Positions 33,359 to 40,883 of a stretch of 64,000 nt of DNA are shown here, piece after piece. Position 1 is the stretch's first letter. Every line of letters begins with the position of its first letter. The notes below the pieces were generated by a model. The model saw only the letters and a program-made list of their open reading frames with translations, was not told the DNA's origin and made no database searches. The stretch spans positions 4,564,001 to 4,628,000 of the forward strand of contig NZ_CP085442.1 of the NCBI RefSeq assembly GCF_023824195.1. Reading direction: 5' to 3'. This stretch comes from Priestia megaterium (lineage in GTDB: Bacteria; Bacillota; Bacilli; Bacillales; Bacillaceae_H). The position numbers and the translations under genes are program-made.

Positions 33359-33909
33359 GATTCAACACTCCTTTTCGTTTGTTCTAGATGATATCCCAGC
33401 TCTTTTAATGAACGTTTAATTCTCGCTTCTGCTTCTTCCGCAATAAACTCAATTTCATTTTCTTTCGTATAGGCCACCTCAGAATCAACAATATAAACTC
33501 CATGAATAAGAGCAGTAGCTCCTAAAACGGATAAAGTTGGCTTAAATACATAATCAAGAGCCAGTAGGTGAGCAATGGTTCCCCCTGTAGCTATCGGCAG
33601 CACGGTTTTATTGTGCAAACCTTTTTCAGGTATTAAATCTAAAAATGTTTTTAAAATTCCTGTGTAGCTAGCTTTATAGATTGGGCTGACAATAATAACG
33701 GCATCAGCATCTGCCACTTTCTTTTGAGCTTCTTGAATCGCAGGGCTAGAAAAGTTAGCATATACTAAGTCTTCAGCGGGCAGATCACGGACATGCACGG
33801 TTTTCACTTCATATTTTTCATCTTGTAGATATGCTGCAATATACTCGCTTAAAGCAGTTGACCTTGATTGCTTTGAAGGGCTTCCTGTAATAATTGTAAC
33901 CTGGCTCAT
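33355..33909 (-). CDS. ssuE: NAD(P)H-dependent FMN reductase (SsuE family)
   Basis: A flavodoxin-like reductase of 184 residues that supplies FMNH2 to SsuD. The FMN phosphate loop is GSPSKQSRS (near residues 8-16), with the flavin-contacting [10 protein letters not shown] near 75 and ATGGT near 107. I choose the ATG at 33909, 8 nt after AAAGGAG; an ATG two codons upstream is too close to that site. It overlaps ssuD by four bases. Confidence 0.9.
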   Translation of the reverse strand: MSQVTIITGSPSKQSRSTALSEYIAAYLQDEKYEVKTVHVRDLPAEDLVYANFSSPAIQEAQKKVADADAVIIVSPIYKASYTGILKTFLDLIPEKGLHNKTVLPIATGGTIAHLLALDYVFKPTLSVLGATALIHGVYIVDSEVAYTKENEIEFIAEEAEARIKRSLKELGYHLEQTKRSVES

Positions 33910-33978
33910 TATCATCTCTCCTTTTAACTTATAAAACTGATAGATTTACAAGGATTAATGCGTATATAAATCCTTATT

Positions 33979-34833
33979 TTATTTTTCACCTGCGTAGCTG
34001 TCTCTCCATTTAAGAAGACGCTTTTCTAATACTCGGACAAATGAATCGGTTAATTTGCCTACAACAGCAAAAATGATAATTCCAACAAAAACTACGTCCG
34101 TTTGAGAAAACTGTCTAGCATCCATAATCATGTATCCTACACCTTCACTTGCTCCCATTAATTCAGCTACTACCAGTCCGAGCCATGCAATACCTAAAGA
34201 CAATCGGACACCAAGTAAAATATTAGGAAGAGCGGCTGGTAAAATGAGTTTTGTAATTTGTTTCCATTTACTAAATTGAAGAACACGAGCAACATCAAAT
34301 AATTTCGAATCAACGCCGCGAATGCCTAGATACGTATTAACATAGATTGGGAAAAATGCACCGTTTGCAATTAGCAATATCTTTGAAATTTCACCAAAGC
34401 CAAACCATAAGATAAATAAAGGCGCCAATGCAAGGTGAGGAACAGTTCTAAGCATTTGAATAGATGGATCCATATAGTGCTCTGTTTTCTTTGAGAAACC
34501 AACAATTACACCCAATAGTAACCCTAGTCCAGCTCCAACGGCAAAACCTATGGCAGCACGCAAAATACTGATTTGAAGGTTAGCTCCGAGTTCTCCCGAT
34601 ACGATGAGCTGTTTAAAAGAAAGTACAATATCAACAGGTGTAGGAAGAACAGTTTTGGATACATAGCCCGCAGAACCAATGATTTGCCACACGACAATAA
34701 GCAGAATTGGCACGACAAGAGAACGAAGGAAAATTCCCTGCTTATTTTTCGCTTCTTCCTTTCTTTTTTTCACTTTTTGCAAGTGAGCAGCTGAAGACTG
34801 AACATGTCCTGAAACCACAGATGTTTTACTCAT
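33979..34833 (-). CDS. ssuC: Aliphatic sulfonate ABC transporter permease
   Basis: A BPD-type inner-membrane permease of about 284 residues with six or so membrane segments and the EAA-type loop near residue 190 (LPAALPNILLGVRLSLGIAW). It forms the channel for sulfonates delivered by SsuA and powered by SsuB. The ATG at 34833 lies 8 nt after GAGG; GTG at 34842 and ATG at 34839 overlap that site. It begins 10 nt after the ssuA stop. Confidence 0.94.
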   Translation of the reverse strand: MSKTSVVSGHVQSSAAHLQKVKKRKEEAKNKQGIFLRSLVVPILLIVVWQIIGSAGYVSKTVLPTPVDIVLSFKQLIVSGELGANLQISILRAAIGFAVGAGLGLLLGVIVGFSKKTEHYMDPSIQMLRTVPHLALAPLFILWFGFGEISKILLIANGAFFPIYVNTYLGIRGVDSKLFDVARVLQFSKWKQITKLILPAALPNILLGVRLSLGIAWLGLVVAELMGASEGVGYMIMDARQFSQTDVVFVGIIIFAVVGKLTDSFVRVLEKRLLKWRDSYAGEK

Positions 34834-34843
34834 TTTCATCACC

Positions 34844-35830
34844 TCATTTTTCTTTTAATGCTTTTTTAATAAATGAATTATCAACGACATCTCCAGTATC
34901 AATTTTCTTTTTAATAACGCCTAAAGATTGTTGAAAATCAGCTGTTCGCTGTTGTTCTGCAATAATTTTCTTAGAAGTTGGGCGGTTATAAGCAGGATTA
35001 TTTTTTAATACTTGTCTTACTACATCTTTATCTAGATTTTTTTGCTTTGCTAAAATATCTACAGATTCTTCAAAATGTTCGTTTTGCCATTCAAGCGCTT
35101 TTTGATAAATTTGTAAAAACTTAACGACTAACTCCGGATGGTCTTTTGCAAAGTCTTCTCTTACAATAGTAAAACCTGGTGAAGCAACATTTAACGAATC
35201 CCCGTCTGCTAAAATACGCGCTTCATTTTTTAAGTTTTGCAGTGAGATAAACGGTTCCCAAATTGACCATGCATCAACTGACCCGTTTTCAAATGCTGGC
35301 TGAGCTTCGTCTGGCTGAAGCTGAATAATCTTTACATCACTTGGCTTCAAACCATTTTGGTCAAGAGCTCTGTACAATAAATTAAAACCACTGCTTCCTT
35401 TCGCGACCGCAATCTTTTTACCTTTTAAATCTTTTATACTTTTAATCTTGCTGTTTTTCCCTACTAAAATAGCATTTCCTTTTAATCCATCGCTGGAATT
35501 AGCAATTTCTAAAAACGGAATGTCTGCGCCTTGCCCAGAAATAACAGGTGAATTTCCAACTTGGCCGAAATCCAAGTGTCCAGATGCTATACCTTCAAAT
35601 TGCGGAGGACCGCTTTGAAACTCTGTCCATTTGACATTTACACCTATTTTTTTAAATTCTTTTTCAAACCATTTTTGGTTTTGTGCCAGCATTAAAGGAC
35701 CTAAGCTTTGTTGGATACCAATATTGACTGTAACGTTTTTTGAATCTTCTCCGCTCGCTTTTTCTTTCGTCCCGCACCCAGCCAATGCGAGAACAAGTAC
35801 AATAGCTGCAGTTAAAAGTAGCTTTTTCAT
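34844..35830 (-). CDS. ssuA: Aliphatic sulfonate-binding lipoprotein
   Basis: The solute-binding component, 328 residues. Signal peptide with lipobox ALAGC (Cys near 19), then the two-lobed NMT1/SsuA fold with VNIGIQQSLGPLMLAQ and FGQVGNSPVISGQGADIPFL. It is tethered to the outer face of the membrane. The ATG is preceded by AAGGAG. It lies between ssuB and ssuC. Taurine, nitrate and thiamine-precursor binders share the fold; the neighbouring ssuD and ssuE fix the assignment to sulfonates. Confidence 0.94.
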   Translation of the reverse strand: MKKLLLTAAIVLVLALAGCGTKEKASGEDSKNVTVNIGIQQSLGPLMLAQNQKWFEKEFKKIGVNVKWTEFQSGPPQFEGIASGHLDFGQVGNSPVISGQGADIPFLEIANSSDGLKGNAILVGKNSKIKSIKDLKGKKIAVAKGSSGFNLLYRALDQNGLKPSDVKIIQLQPDEAQPAFENGSVDAWSIWEPFISLQNLKNEARILADGDSLNVASPGFTIVREDFAKDHPELVVKFLQIYQKALEWQNEHFEESVDILAKQKNLDKDVVRQVLKNNPAYNRPTSKKIIAEQQRTADFQQSLGVIKKKIDTGDVVDNSFIKKALKEK

Positions 35831-35863
35831 CTGTTCTGTCTCCTTCTCTGTCTTATTGAATCT

Positions 35864-36607
35864 TTAATGTTCTCCTGCTTCTTCAAATTCTTTCAGTACT
35901 TGCTGCCTTAGCTGCTGAAAAGGTAGTTCTGTCTTTTTTCGCGGATGACTAATTTCTACTGGAACGACCCGGCTAATTTCTCCTGGTCTGGCACTCATAA
36001 TCACAATTTTAGTCCCCAAGTAAATGGATTCGTCTAAATCATGCGTAACAAAGACCATAGTTGTTTTTTCTTTTTTCCATATGTCTAGCAGCACATCTTG
36101 CAAATGAGTGCGAGTAAAAGCATCTAACGCACCGAACGGTTCATCTAACAATAAAACTTCTGGATTTCTTAAAAGAGCACGCGCAATAGCAACTCGTTGA
36201 GACATCCCCCCAGATAGTTCTCGAGGATAAGCTTTTTCAAATCCTTTCAGCCTGACAATATCAATTAACTCATCTACGCGGCGCCGAACGTTCGAATCTT
36301 TCAAAGATAAGTCAGCCGCTATATTTTGCTCCACATTAAGCCAAGGGAACAAGCGGTGTTCTTGAAAGATCATTCCTTGTTTAATGCTAGGTCCGGCTAT
36401 GTACTTCCCGCTGATTTCAATACGCCCTTCATAATCCATATCAAGTCCTGCAATCATTTTAAGCAGTGTACTTTTTCCGCACCCGCTCGGACCAATAACG
36501 GTGATAAATTCACCTTTATTAATCGTAAGATTTACATTCCGCAATGCTTGAGTTACTTGTTCTCCTTTTTGAAATGAGCGGTTAACAGATTGAATGATAA
36601 CACTCAC
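35864..36607 (-). CDS. ssuB: Aliphatic sulfonate ABC transporter ATP-binding protein
   Basis: An ABC ATPase of 247 residues: Walker [10 protein letters not shown]-loop, signature LSGGMSQ, Walker [12 protein letters not shown] and the switch His in VTHDLDES. I place the start at GTG 36607 (MSVIIQSVN), 7 nt after GGAGG; the frame extends 18 codons upstream, but those codons lie before the ribosome site. First gene of the operon, behind a leader with a 13-bp terminator-like hairpin. Confidence 0.94.
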   Translation of the reverse strand: MSVIIQSVNRSFQKGEQVTQALRNVNLTINKGEFITVIGPSGCGKSTLLKMIAGLDMDYEGRIEISGKYIAGPSIKQGMIFQEHRLFPWLNVEQNIAADLSLKDSNVRRRVDELIDIVRLKGFEKAYPRELSGGMSQRVAIARALLRNPEVLLLDEPFGALDAFTRTHLQDVLLDIWKKEKTTMVFVTHDLDESIYLGTKIVIMSARPGEISRVVPVEISHPRKKTELPFQQLRQQVLKEFEEAGEH

Positions 36608-36662
36608 AGCAATTCCTCCTCCTTGAATTTTTAAATCAAAAGCTCGTTCATCTAAAAACACA

Positions 36663-36693
36663 AAAGCTCCTACCTGAAAAAGGTAGGAGCTTT
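36663..36693 (-). terminator. Terminator-like hairpin inside the ssu leader
   Basis: Perfect 13-bp arms AAAGCTCCTACCT/AGGTAGGAGCTTT, loop of 5 nt, followed on the minus strand by TTTTGTGTTTTT. It lies between the ssu promoter and ssuB, so it would act as an attenuator. A smaller hairpin GGCTGA-TCGG-TCAACC sits just upstream (about 36695-36710). Confidence 0.7.
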
Positions 36694-36750
36694 CGGTTGA
36701 CCGATCAGCCCGTTGCTATATTTAACTGATTTGTTATTGGATTATTTTGA

Positions 36751-36778
36751 ATTTTATCATATTAATCCGATTTGTCAA
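36751..36778 (-). promoter_or_regulatory. Promoter of the ssu operon
   Basis: Minus strand -35 TTGACA (36778-36773), 16-bp spacer, -10 TAAAAT (36756-36751) with TGA before it (extended -10). Transcription would begin near 36744, giving a leader of about 137 nt before the ssuB GTG. Confidence 0.7.
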
Positions 36779-36794
36779 CTGTGTTTTATATATT

Positions 36795-38009
36795 TTATCC
36801 TTTTGATTCTTGAGGATTTTGTTTTTTCCATTTAAATACTCGGTTTAAAAATCCGTATATATGCTTAGACTCCTTCGTTAACAAAGGGCCAATAATAGCT
36901 AAAATCAATACATAAAGCGCAGCGAATGGCTGAAGAATTGCGGATAATCCTCCTTCAATTCCAATGTTAGCCATAATGATAGAAAACTCGCCTCGTGACA
37001 TAATCGTTAACCCAATGTTAGTAGAAGCCTTGTGTGACAGCCCGCTTTTTCTTCCTGAGATCATACCGGCTGTAAAGTTACCAATAATCGTAAGCGCAAC
37101 TGCGCCAAGCGCAAGCCAGCCTGCATCCCATAGCGTGAGAGGATCAATACTTAACCCGAAGCTGAAGAAAAAGATGGCTCCAAAGAAATCACGAAACGGT
37201 ACGACAAGATGTTCAATACGATCGCGATGTTCCGTTTCAGAAAATACAAGTCCAAGCAATAACGCACCAATTGCTTCTGCCACGTGAATTGTTTCTGAGA
37301 AGCCTGCCACAAAAAACAATACCGCAAAAACGACGATTATAAAGATTTCGTTTGATGAAATATTTAAAAGTTTATTTAGTAGCGGCGTGGCTTTTCGAGC
37401 AATGATAAAGAACAGCATCATATAGCCAAACGCAATTAAAATAGATGTTAAAGATCCAGCAAGCGATCCGTGGTCTCCAAGTACCAACCCTGAAACGACA
37501 GAAAGATAAACGGCTAAGAAAATATCTTCAAACATGATGATCCCTAATATCAGTTCCGTTTCTGGATTCGCTGTTCGTTTTAAATCAACCAATACTTTTG
37601 CGACAATTGCGCTGGACGAAATCGTAATAATTCCAGCGATAATCAGCACTTCAAGAAGAGGATTTCCTGTCAGGTATCCATACAATAATCCTAAAGTGAA
37701 GTTAATTAAAATATAAATAGATCCTCCCACCGCGATGGACCTACCTGATTTAATTAGCTTTCCAACTGAAAATTCTAATCCTAAATAAAATAGTAAAAAG
37801 AGAACTCCAATTCTCCCCATAAATTCAATAATCTCTTGGCTTTCAATAAACTTTAAACTGAATGAGCCAAACTCAGGAGCATGGGGACCAACCGCCATGC
37901 CCAGCAGAATGAGGAATGGAATAATCGTAAATTTAAATTTGTGTGCTAGTATAGCCGCTAAAGCGACTAGTAACAAAGCTGTCCCAACTTCAAATACTAA
38001 ATGATCCAA
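36795..38009 (-). CDS. khtU: K+/H+ antiporter, CPA2 family (KhtU)
   Basis: A 404-residue monovalent cation:proton antiporter with 11-12 membrane segments; it exports potassium in exchange for protons. Its TTG start directly follows the khtT stop codon and lies 10 nt after GGAGG, so the genes are tightly coupled. In B. subtilis KhtT (cytosolic, c-di-AMP- and pH-sensing) gates KhtU. The protein itself carries no TrkA-N/C domain, consistent with a separate regulatory subunit. Confidence 0.9.
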   Translation of the reverse strand: MDHLVFEVGTALLLVALAAILAHKFKFTIIPFLILLGMAVGPHAPEFGSFSLKFIESQEIIEFMGRIGVLFLLFYLGLEFSVGKLIKSGRSIAVGGSIYILINFTLGLLYGYLTGNPLLEVLIIAGIITISSSAIVAKVLVDLKRTANPETELILGIIMFEDIFLAVYLSVVSGLVLGDHGSLAGSLTSILIAFGYMMLFFIIARKATPLLNKLLNISSNEIFIIVVFAVLFFVAGFSETIHVAEAIGALLLGLVFSETEHRDRIEHLVVPFRDFFGAIFFFSFGLSIDPLTLWDAGWLALGAVALTIIGNFTAGMISGRKSGLSHKASTNIGLTIMSRGEFSIIMANIGIEGGLSAILQPFAALYVLILAIIGPLLTKESKHIYGFLNRVFKWKKQNPQESKG

Positions 38010-38510
38010 TTACGAACTACCTCCTTGTGAAAGCAATTCTTTAATGAGCGTTTTTAAATTCCCTCGTTCTCCAGAGATAACAAGCGTATCTCCTTCTTCA
38101 ATTAACGTATCTGGTCCTGGAGTTGATAATTTTTTTTGCGTATTTTTAATGACGGCGATGATAGTGACATCATAGTTACTGCGAACGTCAATTTCACCAA
38201 TTGTTTTGCTATGCGCTTTCGCTTGCTTTTCAACTTTATACCATTCAATCACTAAGTCATTAAATGCCACTTCAATGGTTTCCATTGCTTTTGGCTTGTA
38301 AATCATGCCGCCTAAAATTGCAGCTAGCTGTCTTGATTCCGTATCTGTTAACGTAATGTCAAAAATGCTTTCTTCTAAATCTTTTTGATTGAAGTGGTAG
38401 ATTTCACGTCGTCCATCATCATGAATAATAACGACCACGCGGTTTCCTCCGCTTGTCTCAATTTCAAATTTACGGCCGATTCCTGGTAATTCCGTTTCTT
38501 TAATCATCAT
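38010..38510 (-). CDS. khtT: KhtT, TrkA-C (RCK_C) regulatory subunit of the K+/H+ antiporter
   Basis: A 166-residue soluble regulator. The C-terminal half (about residues 75-160, with IEEGDTLVISGERGNLKTLIKE) is an RCK_C/TrkA_C domain, the site that binds c-di-AMP in B. subtilis KhtT. The N-terminal half (LPGIGRKFEIETSGGNRVVVIIHDDGRREIYHF) is the KhtT-type domain. It has its own promoter (38568-38596), separating it from the upstream 109-codon gene. Two adjacent ATG codons are possible starts. Confidence 0.9.
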   Translation of the reverse strand: MMIKETELPGIGRKFEIETSGGNRVVVIIHDDGRREIYHFNQKDLEESIFDITLTDTESRQLAAILGGMIYKPKAMETIEVAFNDLVIEWYKVEKQAKAHSKTIGEIDVRSNYDVTIIAVIKNTQKKLSTPGPDTLIEEGDTLVISGERGNLKTLIKELLSQGGSS

Positions 38511-38567
38511 TGAATGATCACTCCTATAAAGTTTTTAACAAGGGTTTTACATTTTTATAGATTTCAC

Positions 38568-38596
38568 ATTATTTTCCTAGAAAATTCGCATGACAA
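38568..38596 (-). promoter_or_regulatory. Promoter of khtT-khtU
   Basis: Minus strand -35 TTGTCA (38596-38591), 17-bp spacer, -10 AATAAT (38573-38568), about 58 nt before the khtT ATG. Confidence 0.6.
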
Positions 38597-38664
38597 ATAG
38601 GCCTAAGAATAGTTGGTAATTTTAGGTTTGAAGAAAAGGCTGTTGAAATTTCAACCTTTTTTAT

Positions 38665-38994
38665 TTAATTGAGGTAACTTGATTGAAAGATTTTCGGATA
38701 AAAAAGTGTTTTCTTGAGGATAAAATACGCAATTTGATGCGTTGGAATGATGAGTTTGGCACTCACCCATACTAAAGCAAAAGTTACTATCACGCTTTGT
38801 ATGAGAGATCCTATTTGTTTAACGCTGTGCTTAGCTCCTGGAGACATGTGCACAATATCCGTATAATGCTGAACCGAACTTTTTGTGACCTTCACTTTTT
38901 CAAAGTCGTTATCAATAAATTTATCTGGCAAACTCGCAAAAGGCAAACAGAATATCATGCATAACAATAAGCTCATCCATACATTTTTCATCAT
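38665..38994 (-). CDS. Small membrane protein, possible KhtS-position protein
   Basis: 109 residues: an N-terminal signal or membrane segment (about 4-22), a charged stretch, then a second hydrophobic segment (about 62-88). GAGGTG lies upstream of the two starting ATG codons, and a sigma-A promoter (39036-39064) precedes it. It stands before khtT-khtU, where B. subtilis has khtS (a protein of similar size), but I cannot confirm homology, and a separate khtT promoter weakens the operon argument. Function is unknown. Confidence 0.65.
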   Translation of the reverse strand: MMKNVWMSLLLCMIFCLPFASLPDKFIDNDFEKVKVTKSSVQHYTDIVHMSPGAKHSVKQIGSLIQSVIVTFALVWVSAKLIIPTHQIAYFILKKTLFYPKIFQSSYLN

Positions 38995-39035
38995 CTCACC
39001 TCTCTTTCTTCTGAGCTAGTATCTCCTTACTTAAA

Positions 39036-39064
39036 AGTATACGTACTCTGAAATTCAATTTCAA
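39036..39064 (-). promoter_or_regulatory. Promoter of the 109-codon gene
   Basis: Minus strand -35 TTGAAA (39064-39059), 17-bp spacer, -10 TATACT (39041-39036); about 40 nt to the start codon. Confidence 0.6.
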
Positions 39065-39157
39065 GCAATAAGTTTTTTTTATAAAGATTTACCTTTTTTA
39101 TAATATTTTCTTAACGTTATTCTTTTTAGATATTTATGCGACACTTAAAAAAATATA

Positions 39158-39192
39158 CAAAAAGCTGGCTTTCTAAGAAGAAAGCCAGCTCA
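39158..39192 (-). terminator. Terminator of gerE
   Basis: The perfect stem AGCTGGCTTTCT/AGAAAGCCAGCT with a 4-nt loop is followed by T residues on the minus strand, just after the gerE stop. Confidence 0.92.
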
Positions 39193-39194
39193 TG

Positions 39195-39419
39195 TTATAG
39201 TTCAAGTTCTCCCATTCGAAGGAGTTCTACGACTGCTTGAGAACGCCCCTTGACTCCAAGCTTTTGCATCGCATTAGAAATATGATTTCGAACTGTTTTT
39301 TCGCTAATGAATAGTTCACTCGCGATTTCTTTTGTTGTTTTGTCCTGTACTAAAAGCTCGAATACTTCTCGTTCACGCTTTGTAAGTAGCGGTTTAGGTT
39401 GAAACTCTTTTTCTTTCAA
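39195..39419 (-). CDS. gerE: GerE, LuxR-type late sporulation regulator
   Basis: A 74-residue DNA-binding protein that is essentially one LuxR/FixJ helix-turn-helix ([44 protein letters not shown]). It regulates late mother-cell spore coat genes with sigma-K. As I recall the B. subtilis sequence, it is almost identical. The start is TTG after GGAGGG. A candidate sigma-K promoter lies at 39480-39507. Confidence 0.97.
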   Translation of the reverse strand: MKEKEFQPKPLLTKREREVFELLVQDKTTKEIASELFISEKTVRNHISNAMQKLGVKGRSQAVVELLRMGELEL

Positions 39420-39479
39420 TGTAACCCTCCTTGCCTGATCCTGAGTTGAACTATCGGATGGGTGTAAATTTAGTCAACA

Positions 39480-39507
39480 TATCTTATGTGCGGTATGCCT
39501 ACGCGGT
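39480..39507 (-). promoter_or_regulatory. Candidate sigma-K promoter of gerE
   Basis: On the minus strand ACC, 16 nt, then CATAAGATA, matching the sigma-K pattern (AC at -35; CATANNNTA at -10). B. subtilis gerE is transcribed by sigma-K. Confidence 0.5.
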
Positions 39508-39562
39508 TACTAGTTTTAGAAAAAATATGCAAAAAACTCTTTTTTACCTTTAAAAAAGAAAA

Positions 39563-39591
39563 AAAGCCTGAAGAAAGAGCCTTCAAGCCAT
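39563..39591 (-). terminator. Terminator of ysmA
   Basis: GCCTGAAG/CTTCAaGC with a 7-nt loop and a long T run on the minus strand, adjacent to the ysmA stop. Confidence 0.75.
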
Positions 39592-39593
39592 TT

Positions 39594-40043
39594 TCATATA
39601 TTTGATAAACACCTTTTCATCTCTTCATTCCAAGGCACGCTTTTTCCTGTTTCTTTAGAAATTTGCACCATTGTTCCTCTCCCGGTGAGTACAACCTCTC
39701 TTTGCTCATTTTGAATCATATAGTGTAAATCAACCGACGAACGTCCAATTCTATGAGCTTTCACAAAAACAGATAGCACGTTGCCAAAATACACTTGTTT
39801 GACATAATCGCACTGCAAATCAGCCACCACCGGTATCGTTCCCTCATGCTCACTCGTCCACTTTTGCATAAAGCCAATATGGTGAAAGAATTCCGTACGT
39901 ATTTGTTCAAAATAAACAAAAGGAACCGTATTATTTAAATGCCCAAACATATCTGTTTCAGAAAATCTTACCTTGATCTCCTGCTTAAATGAAAATGACT
40001 CTTTCCAATGATCCATGTCTTCAATATACGAAATATTATTCAT
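39594..40043 (-). CDS. ysmA: Hot-dog fold acyl-CoA thioesterase YsmA
   Basis: A 149-residue 4-hydroxybenzoyl-CoA thioesterase/YbgC-like protein. VRFSETDMFGHLNNTVPFVYFE (near residues 26-47) is the family motif carrying the catalytic Asp. Predicted to hydrolyse acyl-CoA thioesters; the natural substrate is unknown. It lies between sdhB and gerE, as in B. subtilis. The ATG follows GGAGG. Confidence 0.87.
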   Translation of the reverse strand: MNNISYIEDMDHWKESFSFKQEIKVRFSETDMFGHLNNTVPFVYFEQIRTEFFHHIGFMQKWTSEHEGTIPVVADLQCDYVKQVYFGNVLSVFVKAHRIGRSSVDLHYMIQNEQREVVLTGRGTMVQISKETGKSVPWNEEMKRCLSNI

Positions 40044-40074
40044 CTGTATTTCCTCCGTTCGCCATAGAAAAAAT

Positions 40075-40100
40075 AAAACCTCTCCGCACGGAGAGGTTTT
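40075..40100 (-). terminator. Terminator of sdhCAB
   Basis: The perfect stem AAAACCTCTCC/GGAGAGGTTTT with a 4-nt loop lies directly after the sdhB stop. Confidence 0.92.
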
Positions 40101-40106
40101 GAGTGA

Positions 40107-40880
40107 TTATACTTGATCGCTACCAAAGAAACTTCTGAATGCTTGAATGGTTGTATCGCGGTTCAAGGCTGCGATTGAAGTAGTCAATGGAATTCCTTTT
40201 GGACATGATTGAACGCAGTTTTGAGAGTTCCCGCAGTTCGCTAGCCCTCCATCACCCATAATCGTCTCTAAACGTTCTCCTTTATTTAACGCACCTGTTG
40301 GATGGGCATTAAACAAGCGAACTTGAGAAAGCGGTGCTGGACCGATGAAGTTTGACTTGTCGTTTACGTTTGGACAAGCTTCTAAGCAAACGCCGCATGT
40401 CATGCACTTGGATAACTCATACGCCCACTGACGTTTCTTTTCCGGCATACGCGGTCCTGGACCTAAATCGTATGTGCCATCGATTGGAACCCAGGCTTTT
40501 ACTTTTTTTAGTGAATCAAACATACGGCTGCGGTCTACCTGCAAGTCACGAACAACTGGGAATGTTTTCATTGGCTGTAAGCGAATTGGCTGTTCTAGTT
40601 TATCAACAAGAGCTGTACATGACTGACGAGGTTTACCGTTGATGACCATTGAACAGGCTCCGCATACTTCCTCTAAACAGTTCATTTCCCAGTTTATCGG
40701 AGCAACCTCTTTACCTGAAGCATCAACAGGGTTACGTCTGATTTCCATCAGTGCTGAAATAACGTTCATATTCGGACGATACGGAATTTCAAACTCCTGA
40801 TTGTAAGGAGCAGATTCAGCTGAATCTTGACGTGTAATAATGAAGCGCACTGTCTTTTGGACTGTTTGTTGTTCACTCAT
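40107..40880 (-). CDS. sdhB: Succinate dehydrogenase iron-sulfur subunit
   Basis: Carries electrons from SdhA flavin to the SdhC haems. The 257 residues contain the ferredoxin-type cluster cysteines (CLEEVCGACSMVINGKPRQSC) and the C-terminal CMTCGVCLEACP and CVQSCPKG for the [4Fe-4S] and [3Fe-4S] centres. It starts within a few bases of the sdhA stop, and its ribosome site GAGGGGG lies inside sdhA, so the two are translationally coupled. Confidence 0.97.
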   Translation of the reverse strand: MSEQQTVQKTVRFIITRQDSAESAPYNQEFEIPYRPNMNVISALMEIRRNPVDASGKEVAPINWEMNCLEEVCGACSMVINGKPRQSCTALVDKLEQPIRLQPMKTFPVVRDLQVDRSRMFDSLKKVKAWVPIDGTYDLGPGPRMPEKKRQWAYELSKCMTCGVCLEACPNVNDKSNFIGPAPLSQVRLFNAHPTGALNKGERLETIMGDGGLANCGNSQNCVQSCPKGIPLTTSIAALNRDTTIQAFRSFFGSDQV

Positions 40881-40883
40881 TGA

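Noticed and set aside
36608..36661. 18-codon upstream extension of ssuB
   Set aside because: It lies before the GGAGG site; the GTG at 36607 matches the ABC ATPase N-terminus. The ATG at 36661 could still be a small leader frame, but has no ribosome site.
36662..36744. SAM-I (S-box) riboswitch before ssuB
   Set aside because: The conserved S-box core and kink-turn sequences are absent; only a small hairpin and a terminator-like stem are visible.
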